Shown: positions 10,092 through 20,417, counted from the stretch's first letter. The stretch is DNA of 64,000 bases from Parapontixanthobacter aurantiacus (GCF_009827635.1 NZ_WTYW01000001.1:886001-950000); one strand, 5' to 3'. Program-made: numbers and translations. Notes: generated by a model not told the origin, from the sequence alone.

Positions 10092-11084
10092 CTAGTCGTG
10101 AACCGCGCGGATCATCGGACCATAGCCGCTTTCGCCGAGCCATCCGAGCTGGACTTGCCGAGCCGTCTCGTTGATCGGCGTCTGCGGAATGTTGCCGCCG
10201 CTGACCGGTTGGCGAAGAGGGCGCGTTCCTGCCGGCATGGCAACAAGGCTGGCGATAGCGCGCGGCACGTCCATCGGATCGGCGCTGCGCCCCGAACCAT
10301 CCTCTTCGCCCATGCTCGCGACGACCTGCGGATAGCCCGCGAGGTGCTCTTCCTCCGCCCGTTGTTTGAGAGCGGACGTATAAGCGTTCCGGTTCACCCA
10401 GATTTCCGTCGGATATCCGCCCGGCTCGATGATCGAGACGTCGATATTGTGCGGTACGAGTTCGTAGGCCATCGCCTCACTCATCGCCTCTAGGGCGAAT
10501 TTGGTCGGGGAATAGTGGCCAGAAAAGGGAACGATTACCCGGCCCAGCTGGCTCGAAATCTGGATGATCTGACCGCTTCCCGCCGCTCTCATCGCAGGCA
10601 GCACAGCGCGCGCCATGCGATGCGGGCCGAAAACGTTGGTATCGAAGATCAGGCGCGTGGCTTCCATGTCCTGCACTTCAATGGGGCCCGTCACGCCGAC
10701 GCCCGCATTGTTGACGAGGACGTCGAGCGCGCCGCCCGCCGCCCGTTCCGCTTCGGCTACGGTCCGCTCGATCTGCGCCTCGTCCAGCACGTCGAGTTCC
10801 ATCACCGTGATGTCGAGATTGTCCGACGCGGCGAGTTGCCGCAATTCCTCGGCTTCCGGTCGCGGCAGATTGCGCATCGTCGCAAAGACCTTCGCACCGA
10901 GGCGGGCGTAATGTTCCGCGCCCAGGCGGCCGAAGCCGGAAGAGGTGCCGGTAATAAGGATCGACTTGCCGGACAGGTCGGGCATGGCTTCCCGCTGGTC
11001 GGGCTGCGCGCGAGATGCGGCTGCGGCGAAGATGCCGGTTGCGGCGGCTCCGGCGAGAAGATTGCGGCGATTGATATTCGGCAT
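10092..11084 (-). CDS. SDR-family oxidoreductase with a twin-arginine signal
   Basis: 330 residues. The N-terminus MPNINRRNLLAGAAATGIFAAAASRAQ resembles a Tat signal (RRNLL followed by a hydrophobic stretch). It is followed by a classical short-chain dehydrogenase: cofactor motif TGTSSGFG, NNAGVG, an active-site Ser in QISSQLG and YSPTKFA as the YxxxK motif. Start chosen at ATG 11084 because GGAGTG lies a few bases upstream; the frame is open to 11114. Substrate unknown. An exported NAD(P)-dependent SDR would need a cofactor bound before Tat export, so the signal could also be a vestigial membrane anchor. Confidence 0.87.
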   Translation of the reverse strand: MPNINRRNLLAGAAATGIFAAAASRAQPDQREAMPDLSGKSILITGTSSGFGRLGAEHYARLGAKVFATMRNLPRPEAEELRQLAASDNLDITVMELDVLDEAQIERTVAEAERAAGGALDVLVNNAGVGVTGPIEVQDMEATRLIFDTNVFGPHRMARAVLPAMRAAGSGQIIQISSQLGRVIVPFSGHYSPTKFALEAMSEAMAYELVPHNIDVSIIEPGGYPTEIWVNRNAYTSALKQRAEEEHLAGYPQVVASMGEEDGSGRSADPMDVPRAIASLVAMPAGTRPLRQPVSGGNIPQTPINETARQVQLGWLGESGYGPMIRAVHD

Positions 11085-11128
11085 GGATAACACTCCGTCA
11101 GGTGGGGACGCCAACGGTCTATAGCAGG

Positions 11129-11758
11129 TCAGGCTTCGTCCTGCACCATGGCCGCTTCCTCCGCCGTTACGGTCGGCTGCATCATGTCGCGTAGATAGCG
11201 GACGGCGAAAATATCGTAGAGGACGTGAGCTGTCGCTACGACTACGAAGCTTCCGGTAAACCAGAACGCCACGCCGAAGATGATGCTGATGGCGAAGAGA
11301 ATGACCGCGATAGCCGGTTTGCTCATGTGCAGCAGCGTGAACAGGGCAGACGACAACAGAATGCCGCCCGCCGCACCTAGATAGTCGGATGCGATCGTTT
11401 GCAAGCCAGCGCGAAAAAGGGCTTCCTCGCCGACGCCTGCGAAGATGGAGACGAAGACGACCGCGCGATTGGAAAAGGAGTTGGCCAGAAAGGCATAGGT
11501 GTCGCGCTGCAAGTCCATCATGCGGCGCGAGAACCGCGGAAAGAGGCGAAGCGTCGCGACCCCTAAGGTGATAAAGAACACACCGAGAAGTGCGCCAAGT
11601 GCGAGATTGGTCGGCGAAAGTCTCGCGAACTCATCAAGCGGTCGGCCCGTCACATGCCACAGGCCGAGGCCCAGAAGCGTAAATAGCGTTCCCTGAACGC
11701 CCAGAAGAAGCACGACCCGCCCTTCGGACATGTCGGCCATGTTCTTCTTGTCGCTCAT
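11129..11758 (-). CDS. CPBP-family intramembrane metalloprotease
   Basis: 209 residues, multi-spanning membrane protein. The family motif EExxxR is present (GEEALFRAGLQ, near 119-129), followed by a membrane segment with LFTLLHMS that supplies the second-motif histidine. CPBP proteins are Rce1-like glutamate proteases of the membrane; bacterial substrates are mostly unknown. The ATG overlaps the pth stop (ATGA), so the two are probably co-transcribed. Confidence 0.87.
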   Translation of the reverse strand: MSDKKNMADMSEGRVVLLLGVQGTLFTLLGLGLWHVTGRPLDEFARLSPTNLALGALLGVFFITLGVATLRLFPRFSRRMMDLQRDTYAFLANSFSNRAVVFVSIFAGVGEEALFRAGLQTIASDYLGAAGGILLSSALFTLLHMSKPAIAVILFAISIIFGVAFWFTGSFVVVATAHVLYDIFAVRYLRDMMQPTVTAEEAAMVQDEA

Positions 11759-12321
11759 TGCTGGCGAAGGGCCACGTCGCTCATGAAACGCGCATTCTCG
11801 CCGTCCGCAAGCCAGCGAACCTCCGATGCGATCGCGCCGAGCATTTCGGCAAGGTCGTCCATTTCCGCCTTCACGTAATTACCGAGAACGTGCCCGTTCA
11901 CTCGTTCCTTGTGGCCGGGATGTCCGATGCCGATGCGTACCCGGCGAAAGTCGGAGCCACAGTGCTGGTCGATGCTGCGCAGCCCGTTGTGACCCGCATG
12001 ACCGCCACCTTCTTTCACCTTCACCTTGAAGGGCGCGAGGTCGAGTTCGTCATGGAAAACGGTGAGTGCGTCCGTTTCCAGCTTGTAGAAGCGCAAGGCT
12101 GCGCCGACGCTTTCTCCGCTCTTGTTCATGAAGGTCGCCGGCTTCAGAAGCAGCACCTTGTGCGAACCGATCGTGCCTTCCTGAACCCAGCCGGAGAACT
12201 TCTTCTGGACGGGTCCGAAATCGTGCATCTCGGCGATCACGTCGAGCGCCGTGAAACCGACATTATGGCGATGAAGCGCATATTTCGGTCCGGGATTACC
12301 GAGACCAGTCCAGATTTGCAT
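11755..12321 (-). CDS. pth: Peptidyl-tRNA hydrolase
   Basis: 188 residues, standard length. Releases tRNA from peptidyl-tRNA that drops off stalled ribosomes. Family landmarks: GLGNPGPKYALHRHNVGF, where the His of HNVGF is catalytic (near 20), NKSGESV, HDELDLAPFKVKVKEGGGHAGHNGLRSI, and the basic and aromatic residues that contact the tRNA. It lies downstream of rplY on the same strand, the common rplY-pth pairing, although a terminator separates them here. Confidence 0.97.
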   Translation of the reverse strand: MQIWTGLGNPGPKYALHRHNVGFTALDVIAEMHDFGPVQKKFSGWVQEGTIGSHKVLLLKPATFMNKSGESVGAALRFYKLETDALTVFHDELDLAPFKVKVKEGGGHAGHNGLRSIDQHCGSDFRRVRIGIGHPGHKERVNGHVLGNYVKAEMDDLAEMLGAIASEVRWLADGENARFMSDVALRQQ

Positions 12322-12427
12322 GATTGCCCGTCCGTATCGCTTCGTGTGCTTCGTTATCTGCCCCTCGAACCCTTAGCGGCGCATGGCGCTCTCGCAAGGG
12401 GCGGGGAGGCGGTAGGCTGCGGACAGC

Positions 12428-12462
12428 AAAACGCCGGACCCTCGTATCGCAAGGGCCCGGCG
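12428..12462 (-). terminator. Rho-independent terminator after rplY
   Basis: On the minus strand, CGCCGG (12457-12462) pairs with CCGGCG (12432-12437), with a further inner stem (GCCCTTGC/ACGAGGGT region), and is followed by TTTT (12431-12428). It starts 32 bp after the rplY stop and should reduce read-through into pth. Confidence 0.7.
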
Positions 12463-12493
12463 CTTCGTATTGTATTGAAAAGGAAGAAAAGCG

Positions 12494-13186
12494 TTATTCG
12501 CTCTTCTCTTCCTGTTCGTCGGCAGCGTCGTCGTCCGGACCCTGTTCGGTCGCGGCGGTCTCGCCCGGCTCCATGCCTTCGCCGGTCTGGTCTGCGCCTT
12601 CTTCTTCGCTTCTCTTGAGCGCGGAAGGAGCAACCAGCGTGGCGATGGTGAAGTCGCGGTCGGTGATGGCGCTCGTCGCACCTTCGGGCAGATCGACTTC
12701 GCTGATGTGGATCGAATCGCCGACTTCCTTGCCGGTGACGTCGATCTCGATCTCGGAGGGGATCTTGTCCGCATCGCAGACGAGTTCGAGTTCGTGCCGC
12801 ACGATGTTGAGGACGCCGCCCTTCTTGAGGCCGGGCGAGGCTTCTTCGTTCGTGAAGACGACCGGAACCTCGACTTCGATCTTCGCGCCTTTCGCGAGAC
12901 GCAGAAAGTCAGCATGGATCGGACGGTCGGTGACCGGGTCGAGCGCGACGTCCTTGGGAATCGTGCGGACCTGCTTGCCGCCGACTTCGACCTGGACGAT
13001 CGAGTTCATGAAGTGGCCCGTCATCAACTGCTTGACGAGAACCTTTTCCTCGACGTGAATGGTGTGGGGTTCTTCCTTACCGCCATAGATGACGGCGGGT
13101 ACGCGGCCGTTGCGACGCAGTTCACGGGAGGCTCCCTTGCCAGCCCGTTCGCGCGTCTCGGCCGGCAGAGTAAGAGCGTCGCTCAT
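12494..13186 (-). CDS. rplY: 50S ribosomal protein L25/general stress protein Ctc
   Basis: 230 residues. N-terminal L25 domain binding 5S rRNA ([36 protein letters not shown]), followed by the CTC/TL5 beta domain (near 100-190). The tail from about residue 195 is strongly acidic and low complexity ([16 protein letters not shown] and onward), longer than in minimal L25 proteins but usual for the long alphaproteobacterial form. A terminator follows the gene. Confidence 0.96.
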   Translation of the reverse strand: MSDALTLPAETRERAGKGASRELRRNGRVPAVIYGGKEEPHTIHVEEKVLVKQLMTGHFMNSIVQVEVGGKQVRTIPKDVALDPVTDRPIHADFLRLAKGAKIEVEVPVVFTNEEASPGLKKGGVLNIVRHELELVCDADKIPSEIEIDVTGKEVGDSIHISEVDLPEGATSAITDRDFTIATLVAPSALKRSEEEGADQTGEGMEPGETAATEQGPDDDAADEQEEKSE

Positions 13187-13303
13187 GTTTCTAGCCTTTC
13201 AAGATGCCTGTATATCATTATCGTCCCGCCACGCCTCCAGGGATGACCACGGCCGGGAACCCCGCGCCCTTAGGCAAGGATTGCCGGAATGTCCAGCGGA
13301 TAG

Positions 13304-13361
13304 GCGCGGCCCCTTTCCTGCGAATACCGGAAAGGTCCGGCAGTTCTGGAAAGGGGCGCGC
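13304..13361. repeat. Long inverted repeat between the TraB/GumN gene and rplY
   Basis: GCGCGGCCCCTTTCC (13304-13318) and GGAAAGGGGCGCGC (13348-13361) pair almost perfectly around a 29-base region that itself contains CCGG-AAAGGT-CCGG. It lies just after the TraB/GumN stop and about 120 bp before rplY, both on the minus strand. There is no U-tract, so it may be a terminator-like or mRNA-stabilising structure rather than a classical terminator. Confidence 0.5.
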
Positions 13362-13385
13362 GGTTTCGTGGTAAGGGCAGGTGGC

Positions 13386-14318
13386 TTACTGCACGCGGGA
13401 CGAGCGGATGTCGCGTTCGGTCAGCTGGTCCTGCACGCTGTTACGCCCTGCAAGATGACCCGCACCCACGGCGACGAACACCGTGCCGGGCGTATCGAGC
13501 CGCTCGTCGATCCATTCGGCCCAGTTCGCGTTGCGCGTATAGAGCAGGCGTTCGGCAACGATCGGATCGTCGAGATTTTCGTTCATCATCGCGGCCAGCC
13601 GATCCGCATCGCCCACGGCCCAGGCTGCGACCATCTCGTCCAGCATGTCCTTGATGTCGTCCACCTGCTCGGCGGTTTCGACGAGGTAGCGAAGCTGGCT
13701 TTCAACAGGCATCTCGTCGAACACGGCAATCTGATATTCGAGCGTTTCAAGCCCGGCGCGCTCCATGTCGGCACCGACCTTCGTCTCGAGCACGGCTTCG
13801 ACGCCGGATTCCGGCGTGTAGCCTTGCTGGAGCAGCGGAAGCAGGCTCAACGTCATGGCTGCGAACCACGGTTCGAAGCGATCGAACGCTTCGGCGGGCA
13901 ATTGCAATTTGGCGAGCGCTTCCTGATACACCGCGACCTGCTCCGGCGACATCATCTCGCGAAGGTTTTCGCCCTCTGGCAGCATCGCCTTCGACGTCAT
14001 GAGCTGGGCCAGCGCCGGGTCCTTGTCCGCACCTGCAGGCAATTCCGTCACGAGCAGGTCGGAGCTGGTAAGAGCGCGTTCGATGGCCGGCGTGTACCAT
14101 TGGACGTTGTCGGGCAGCGCGTGAACCGTTCCGAAAAGATAGATGGTCGTGTCCTCGTCGGCCACGCGCCACAGGGCCGGGCCCTCCATCTCGACCCGTT
14201 CCGCCGCGACCTGTGCGGGCGCCTGAGCCGTCGGCGTTTCCTTGTAGGCGCAGCCGGGAAGCGTGAAGGAGAAAGCGGCAATCGCTACGCCGGCCTGAAG
14301 TTTCTTGAGAAGGGTCAT
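13386..14318 (-). CDS. TraB/GumN-family lipoprotein
   Basis: 310 residues. Signal peptide MTLLKKLQAGVAIAAFSFTLPGC with lipobox LPGC (Cys23). The mature part has the TraB/GumN pattern: GPALWRVADEDTTIYLFGTVHALP near 45, with the conserved GT(V/I)H, and near the end the second glycine-histidine motif VFVAVGAGHLAGRNSVQDQL. Families with these GxxH motifs are related to Tiki/EreA-like hydrolases, but the bacterial substrate is not established. Start taken at ATG 14318 because AAAGGAAC precedes it; an upstream in-frame start at 14345 lacks that context. Confidence 0.85.
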   Translation of the reverse strand: MTLLKKLQAGVAIAAFSFTLPGCAYKETPTAQAPAQVAAERVEMEGPALWRVADEDTTIYLFGTVHALPDNVQWYTPAIERALTSSDLLVTELPAGADKDPALAQLMTSKAMLPEGENLREMMSPEQVAVYQEALAKLQLPAEAFDRFEPWFAAMTLSLLPLLQQGYTPESGVEAVLETKVGADMERAGLETLEYQIAVFDEMPVESQLRYLVETAEQVDDIKDMLDEMVAAWAVGDADRLAAMMNENLDDPIVAERLLYTRNANWAEWIDERLDTPGTVFVAVGAGHLAGRNSVQDQLTERDIRSSRVQ

Positions 14319-14632
14319 GGTCGAGTTCCTTTCTGACTGAAGCATCCTTTCCAGGATGTGATCGGCGCTGGTTCGTAACGCCTGGGTCGAATGGGATTGC
14401 CGCGCGACAGAAGGACAATCTTCGCGGCCTGATGAAAGAGTGCTGTCTGCTGCGTATTACTAAGAGAATAGTCTCTCGTTTGTCGAGCATTTCCCGTTTG
14501 CGCTTCCACTGTCGGGCCGAAGGACGATCGGTTGGCATTTCGAGGCTGAAGATGTCTCACTATTTGTCTTTTGATGCTTCTGCGCGGGCGACGTTGACGC
14601 TTCGGCGGGGATGAGCCAAAGCGCATCGCGCC
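14319..14632. other. Intergenic region between TraB/GumN gene and glyQ
   Basis: About 314 bp between divergent genes. I see no tRNA, no T-box and no convincing ORF. A small hairpin (CATCC/GGATG) lies near 14343-14358, just upstream of the TraB/GumN start. The region presumably holds the two divergent promoters, but no clear -35/-10 pair was identified. Confidence 0.5.
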
Positions 14633-15568
14633 ATGACACGCGACCCGCGCACATCCTTTCAGGACATGATCCTCACGCTTCACGATTTCTGGAGCGCGCA
14701 GGGTTGCCTCATCCTGCAGCCCTATGACCTGCGCATGGGCGCCGGTACCTTCCACACCGCGACGACGCTCCGCGCGCTCGGACCCGAACCGTGGAACGCG
14801 GCTTTCGTCCAGCCCTGCCGCCGACCGACCGACGGACGCTATGGGGAAAACCCCAACCGCCTCCAGCACTATTACCAGTACCAGGTCATCCTCAAGCCCA
14901 GTCCGCCCGATATTCAGGAGCTTTACCTCGAAAGCCTCGCGACGATCGGGATAGATCCGCTGAAGCACGACATTCGCTTCGTGGAGGACGACTGGGAAAG
15001 CCCGACGCTGGGCGCCTGGGGGCTGGGCTGGGAAGTGTGGTGCGACGGGATGGAAGTCACGCAGTTCACCTATTTCCAACAGATGGGCGGCTTCGACTGC
15101 AAGCCGGTGGCGGGCGAGTTGACCTACGGGCTCGAACGGCTGGCGATGTACATTCAAGGCGTCGACAATGTGTACGACCTCAATTTCAACGGCGGAACGT
15201 CCTCAAGCAGCGAAGCGGCAGGACGCGAAAGACGCGTTTCCTATGGCGACGTGTTTCTCGAAAACGAGAAGCAGATGTCGAAGTGGAACTTCGAAGTCGC
15301 CGATACCGACGGGCTGCTGAAGGCGTTCGAGATGGCCGAGGCGGAATGCCGGAATGCCCTTGAAAAGGACGTCCCGATCGCCGCTTACGAGCAGGCGGTC
15401 GAGGCCAGCCATATCTTCAACCTGTTACAGGCGCGCGGCGTCATCAGCGTCCAGGAACGCGCCAGCTATATGGGGCGGGTGCGCGACTTGGCACGCGGTT
15501 CGTGTGAAGCGCATATGGCGAAGGAAGCAGAGCGCTGGGCGGAGAAATACCCGGAGTGGTCGAAATGA
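14633..15568 (+). CDS. glyQ: Glycine-tRNA ligase alpha subunit
   Basis: 311 residues. Catalytic class II subunit of the heterotetrameric glycyl-tRNA synthetase. Recognisable by [24 protein letters not shown] at the N-terminus, the motif-2 region [25 protein letters not shown] and motif-3-like [13 protein letters not shown]. The stop overlaps the glyS ATG (AAATGAGC), so the two subunits are translationally coupled. Confidence 0.98.
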   Translation: MTRDPRTSFQDMILTLHDFWSAQGCLILQPYDLRMGAGTFHTATTLRALGPEPWNAAFVQPCRRPTDGRYGENPNRLQHYYQYQVILKPSPPDIQELYLESLATIGIDPLKHDIRFVEDDWESPTLGAWGLGWEVWCDGMEVTQFTYFQQMGGFDCKPVAGELTYGLERLAMYIQGVDNVYDLNFNGGTSSSSEAAGRERRVSYGDVFLENEKQMSKWNFEVADTDGLLKAFEMAEAECRNALEKDVPIAAYEQAVEASHIFNLLQARGVISVQERASYMGRVRDLARGSCEAHMAKEAERWAEKYPEWSK

Positions 15569-17694
15569 GCACGGCGGACTTTCTCCTCGAACTGCGATCC
15601 GAAGAAATTCCCGCGCGAATGCAGGCCGGGGCGCGTGAGGAACTGGAAAAACTGTTTCGCCGCGAGATGGATGCGGCCGGGGTTGCTACAGGCGAGCTGA
15701 TAGTCTGGTCAACTCCGCGCCGCCTTGCGTTGATCGCGCGCGGATTGCCGCAGGCGACCGATGCGGTCAGCGAGGAACTGAAAGGCCCGCCGGTGGGCGC
15801 CCCGGATCAGGCGATCGAGGGCTTCTGCCGGAAAGCGGGGGTCTCACGCGATGAACTCGAACAGCGCGAGGTCAAGGGGCGGGCAACCTACTTTGCGCTA
15901 AAGAACATTCCCGGCCGGGCGACGAAAGACGTTCTGGCGGTCGCCATTCCCGCCGTCATTCGCGATTTCAGCTGGCCCAAGTCGATGCGTTGGGGGGCTG
16001 CCTCAATCAGCACGGGAAGCCTTCGCTGGGTCCGCCCGCTTTCCGGCATCGTCGCACTGCTCGGCCAGGACATCGTTGAATGCGAAGTGCACGGCGTTAC
16101 CAGCGGGGCGGTCACGCTCGGCCATCGCTACCACCATTCCGGGGATATCACCATCGGCGATGCGGATGATTACGCCGTCAAATTGCGGGCCGCCCATGTC
16201 ATTGTCGATCATGAGGAACGCGCGACGCTGATCCGCGATGGCGCAACCGAAGTAGCGCGCGAAGCGGGTCTGAACCTCGTCGAGGACGAAGGGCTGGTCA
16301 TCGAGAATGCCGGCCTTACAGAATGGCCGATCCCACTGCTCGGCCGGTTCGAGGAAGATTACCTGGAGGTTCCGCCGGAGACGATCCAGCTTACTGCCAG
16401 AGTGAACCAGAAATACTTCGTCTGCGAAAATTCAGACGGAAAGCTTGCCAACGCTTTCATCTGTACCGCCAACATCGAGGCGGAAGACGGTGGGGCGGCC
16501 ATCGTCGATGGCAACCGCAAGGTCCTCGCTGCGCGGCTTTCGGACGCGCGCTTCTTCTGGGACGTCGATCGCAAGAGAACTCTCGCCGAGCATGCGGAAG
16601 GTCTGAAGCGCATCACCTTCCACGAAAAGCTCGGCACCGTCGCCGACAAGGTCGAGCGCGTTGCGAAGCTGGCCCGCTGGCTGGTGGATGAGGGGATCGT
16701 CAAAGGTGCCGACCCGGACATGGCTGAACAGGCCGCACGTCTCGCCAAGGCCGACCTCGTTACGGAAATGGTCGGCGAGTTCCCCGAACTACAGGGCCTG
16801 ATGGGCGGCTACTACGCCCGCGCCGAAGGCCTGCCGGACGAAGTCGCCGATGCCATTCGTGATCATTACAAGCCGGTCGGTCAGGGCGACGATGTGCCCA
16901 CCGCGCCGGTGACGGTGGCGGTGAGCCTGGCGGACAAGCTCGACACGTTGCAAGGATTCTTCGGCATCGACGAGAAGCCGACCGGTTCGAAAGACCCGTT
17001 CGCGCTGCGCCGCGCTGCTCTCGGAGTCATTCGCCTGGTGACGGAAAACGATCTTCGTTTTGCCGTGGCTGATGGCGAATTGCTCGATTTCTTTGCCGAC
17101 CGCCTCAAGGTCCAGCAGCGCGAAGCTGGCATTCGGCACGATCTTATCGATGCGGTGTTTGCTCTTGGAGGGGAGGACGATCTTGTCCGCCTGCTGGCAA
17201 GGGTGAAAGCATTGCAGAATTACATCGAAACCGCCGAAGGCGCGGATTTGCTCGCTGCTTACAAGCGCGCCTCCAACATCCTCAAGAAAGAGGATTGGGA
17301 GGGGGCGAGCGATGCCGACCCGATCGAGACGGGCGAGGAAGATCCGCTCGCCCTGGTCGATGATCCGGCCATGGCGAAAGTCGCCGCCGCGCAGATGGAG
17401 GCGAGCCGGCAAAAGGCGCGCAAATCGCTTTCCTACACTCCCGAACCGGCGGAAAAGGACTTGATCGACGCGCTCGACGATGCCGAACCGAAAGCCGAGG
17501 CTGCTTTGGCGGCGGAGGATTTCGAAGCGGCCATGACCGCCCTCGCTACGCTGCGCGCGCCGATCGATGCGTTCTTTGACAATGTGACGGTAAACGATGC
17601 CGACGCGGCGAAGCGTGCTGCGCGGCTCGACCTTCTCGCCCGCTTCCGCGATGCGGTCGAACGTGTCGCCGATTTCGGTCGGATCGAAGGGTAG
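15565..17694 (+). CDS. glyS: Glycine-tRNA ligase beta subunit
   Basis: 709 residues. Binds tRNA and carries the anticodon-binding domain for the GlyQ partner. Starts [20 protein letters not shown]; the ATG at 15565 overlaps the glyQ stop and was preferred over a GTG-type start at 15556. An acidic insert near 580-625 ([22 protein letters not shown]) makes it slightly longer than the enterobacterial enzyme. The C-terminus is the helical DALR-type anticodon-binding region ([22 protein letters not shown]). Confidence 0.97.
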   Translation: MSTADFLLELRSEEIPARMQAGAREELEKLFRREMDAAGVATGELIVWSTPRRLALIARGLPQATDAVSEELKGPPVGAPDQAIEGFCRKAGVSRDELEQREVKGRATYFALKNIPGRATKDVLAVAIPAVIRDFSWPKSMRWGAASISTGSLRWVRPLSGIVALLGQDIVECEVHGVTSGAVTLGHRYHHSGDITIGDADDYAVKLRAAHVIVDHEERATLIRDGATEVAREAGLNLVEDEGLVIENAGLTEWPIPLLGRFEEDYLEVPPETIQLTARVNQKYFVCENSDGKLANAFICTANIEAEDGGAAIVDGNRKVLAARLSDARFFWDVDRKRTLAEHAEGLKRITFHEKLGTVADKVERVAKLARWLVDEGIVKGADPDMAEQAARLAKADLVTEMVGEFPELQGLMGGYYARAEGLPDEVADAIRDHYKPVGQGDDVPTAPVTVAVSLADKLDTLQGFFGIDEKPTGSKDPFALRRAALGVIRLVTENDLRFAVADGELLDFFADRLKVQQREAGIRHDLIDAVFALGGEDDLVRLLARVKALQNYIETAEGADLLAAYKRASNILKKEDWEGASDADPIETGEEDPLALVDDPAMAKVAAAQMEASRQKARKSLSYTPEPAEKDLIDALDDAEPKAEAALAAEDFEAAMTALATLRAPIDAFFDNVTVNDADAAKRAARLDLLARFRDAVERVADFGRIEG

Positions 17695-17711
17695 TTTCTT
17701 ACGACAGGACC

Positions 17712-17729
17712 GTGTTCCATGTGTTCCAT
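17712..17729. repeat. Tandem 9-bp direct repeat in the ppdK leader
   Basis: GTGTTCCAT occurs twice back to back, 25 bp upstream of the ppdK start codon and 17 bp after glyS. Short, and possibly chance or a slippage product. Confidence 0.5.
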
Positions 17730-17753
17730 CGGTTCAGACAAGCAGGATAGAAT

Positions 17754-20417
17754 ATGAACAAGACAGTCTACACCTTTGGCGGAAACGCGCCCGAACCGGA
17801 CGCGCGGCAGAAGGACAAGACGATCACCGGCGGCAAGGGTGCGAACCTTGCGGTCATGTCGAGCATCGGCCTGCCGGTGCCTCCCGGTTTCACGATCACG
17901 ACCGAGGAATCGGTCCGCTATCTGCGCGAGGGGGCAGACTTCTCCGACGCCCTGCGCGCGAACGTGGCCGAGGCGCTGACCCATATCGAACGCACCGTCG
18001 GCAAGAAACTGGGCGATGCGTCCGACCCGCTGCTCGTCTCGGTTCGCTCGGGCGCGCGCGTTTCGATGCCCGGCATGATGGACACGGTTCTCAATCTCGG
18101 CCTCAATGACGAGACGGTCGAAGGGCTGGCCGCTGCATCGGGCGACGAACGCTTTGCTTGGGACAGCTATCGCCGGTTCATTCAGATGTATTGCGACGTC
18201 GTCCTCGGTCTCGATCACGGCCTGTTCGAAGAGGCGCTCGAAATCGCGAAGGAAGACAAGGGCTTCTACGCTGATACCGAAATGGAAGCGGATGACTGGA
18301 AGGCACTGGTCTCGGAATACAAGGCGATTGTGAAGCGCGAATACGATCGGCCATTCCCGCAGGACGTCTCCGACCAGCTGTGGGGCGCGATCGCCGCCGT
18401 GTTCGAAAGCTGGGACAGCGAGCGCGCTAAGATCTATCGGCGTCTGAACGACATCCCCGCCGATTGGGGCACGGCGGTCAACGTCCAGGCGATGGTCTTC
18501 GGAAATATGGGCGAAACCAGCGCGACTGGCGTCGCTTTCACCCGCAATCCCTCGACCGGCGAAAAGAGCTATTACGGGGAATATCTCATCAATGCGCAGG
18601 GAGAGGACGTCGTCGCCGGCATTCGCACCCCGCAATATCTCACTCGCGCTGCGCGTGAGGAAGCCAATGCCAAGCCGCTATCGATGGAAGAGGCGATGCC
18701 CGACGCCTTCGCCGAACTCGCGCAAACCTTCGAACTGCTCGAGCGGCATTATCGCGACATGCAGGACATCGAGTTTACGGTGCAGCAGGGCAAGCTCTGG
18801 ATGTTGCAGACGCGCACCGGCAAGCGCACTGCGAGGGCGGCGCTTCGCATGGCGGTCGAAATGGTCGAGGAAGGCCTGATCGACGAGAAGGACGCGATCC
18901 GCCGGATCGATCCCATGGCGCTGGACCAATTGCTTCATCCGACGCTCGATCCAAAGGCACATCGCGACATCATGACGACGGGCCTGCCTGCTTCTCCCGG
19001 AGCTGCTTCGGGCAAGATCGTTCTCGATGCCGACACGGCCGAGAAGTGGGCGAATTCGGGAGAGGACGTCATCCTCGTTCGGGTGGAGACTTCGCCCGAG
19101 GACATTCACGGCATGCACGCGGCGAAGGGCATCCTGACCGCTCGGGGCGGCATGACCAGCCACGCGGCAGTCGTCGCCCGCGGCATGGGGCGCTGCTGCG
19201 TGTCGGGAGCATCGGGCCTTTCGATCGATATGAAGGAGCGCAAGCTGCGGATCGGCTCGCGCAATCTCGACGAGGGCGACACGATCACTCTCGACGGCTC
19301 GAACGGGCAGGTGATGGCTGGCCGGGTCGCGACCATCGAACCCGAAGTCGAAGGCGATTTCGGAACTCTCATGGAATGGGCGGACAGGCATCGCCGGATG
19401 AAGGTTCGCACGAACGCCGAAACGCCGGAGGATTGCCGCACGGCGCGGCAATTCGGCGCCGAGGGAATCGGCCTGTGCCGGACCGAACACATGTTCTTCG
19501 ATGCCGAGCGGATCAGCGCGGTGCGCCAGATGATCCTGGCGGAAGACGGGGAAGGACGCGAACGGGCGCTCGCGAAGCTCTTGCCCGAACAGCGTCAGGA
19601 TTTTCAAGAAATCTTCGAGGTCATGGCCGGTCTGCCCTGCACGATTCGCCTGCTCGATCCTCCGCTTCACGAATTTCTTCCGACCAGCGATCGCGAATTC
19701 GACGAATTGGCCGGATCGCTCGATACCTCCGCCGACGCACTGAAACGGCGCGCTGCAGAACTTCACGAGTTCAATCCGATGCTGGGCCACCGTGGATGCC
19801 GCCTCGGCATTACCTTCCCCGAAATCTACACCATGCAGGTGCGCGCCATCTTCGAGGCTGCCTGCAGCGTCGCCAAGGACACGAGTGAAGCGCCGCTTCC
19901 GGAAATCATGATACCGCTCGTGGCATCGGCACGAGAGCTGAAGATTCTGCGAAAATTGGTGGACGATGTCGCGTCAGAAGTGTTCGACGAAAAGGGGCAT
20001 AAGGTCGACTATCTCGTCGGCACGATGATCGAACTGCCGCGTGCTGCGCTCATGGCTGACAAGATCGCGGAAGAGGGCGAGTTCTTCAGCTTCGGCACGA
20101 ACGACCTTACCCAGACAACGCTGGGCGTTTCGCGAGATGACGCGGCGCGTTTTCTTGGCACCTACGTTGAGAAAGGCATTTTCGAACGCGATCCGTTCGT
20201 CAGTCTGGATGTGGATGGCGTCGGACAGCTGGTCACGCTGGCTGCGGAACGGGGCAGGGAAACGCGCGAAGATATCAAGCTCGGCATTTGCGGGGAGCAT
20301 GGCGGCGACCCGGCCAGCATCGCGTTCTGCGAAGAGACGGGGCTCGATTACGTGAGCGCTTCGCCCTACCGCGTGCCGATCGCTCGTCTTGCGGCCGCTC
20401 AGGCGGTCCTGGCCTAA
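17754..20417 (+). CDS. ppdK: Pyruvate, phosphate dikinase
   Basis: 887 residues. Interconverts pyruvate, ATP and phosphate with phosphoenolpyruvate, AMP and pyrophosphate. N-terminal ATP-grasp domain begins at GGKGANLAVMSSIGLPVPPG; the swivelling phosphohistidine domain has GGMTSHAAVVARGMGR (His near 468); the C-terminal PEP/pyruvate barrel has GTNDLTQTTLG and LGICGEHGGDP (catalytic Cys near 845). All active-site landmarks are intact. The 3' end overlaps the convergent methyltransferase gene by 4 bp, leaving no room for an intergenic terminator. Confidence 0.98.
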   Translation: MNKTVYTFGGNAPEPDARQKDKTITGGKGANLAVMSSIGLPVPPGFTITTEESVRYLREGADFSDALRANVAEALTHIERTVGKKLGDASDPLLVSVRSGARVSMPGMMDTVLNLGLNDETVEGLAAASGDERFAWDSYRRFIQMYCDVVLGLDHGLFEEALEIAKEDKGFYADTEMEADDWKALVSEYKAIVKREYDRPFPQDVSDQLWGAIAAVFESWDSERAKIYRRLNDIPADWGTAVNVQAMVFGNMGETSATGVAFTRNPSTGEKSYYGEYLINAQGEDVVAGIRTPQYLTRAAREEANAKPLSMEEAMPDAFAELAQTFELLERHYRDMQDIEFTVQQGKLWMLQTRTGKRTARAALRMAVEMVEEGLIDEKDAIRRIDPMALDQLLHPTLDPKAHRDIMTTGLPASPGAASGKIVLDADTAEKWANSGEDVILVRVETSPEDIHGMHAAKGILTARGGMTSHAAVVARGMGRCCVSGASGLSIDMKERKLRIGSRNLDEGDTITLDGSNGQVMAGRVATIEPEVEGDFGTLMEWADRHRRMKVRTNAETPEDCRTARQFGAEGIGLCRTEHMFFDAERISAVRQMILAEDGEGRERALAKLLPEQRQDFQEIFEVMAGLPCTIRLLDPPLHEFLPTSDREFDELAGSLDTSADALKRRAAELHEFNPMLGHRGCRLGITFPEIYTMQVRAIFEAACSVAKDTSEAPLPEIMIPLVASARELKILRKLVDDVASEVFDEKGHKVDYLVGTMIELPRAALMADKIAEEGEFFSFGTNDLTQTTLGVSRDDAARFLGTYVEKGIFERDPFVSLDVDGVGQLVTLAAERGRETREDIKLGICGEHGGDPASIAFCEETGLDYVSASPYRVPIARLAAAQAVLA

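Noticed and set aside
14319-14632. T-box or tRNA upstream of glyQ
   Set aside because: No T-box consensus, no tRNA arms, and T-boxes are rare in this phylum.
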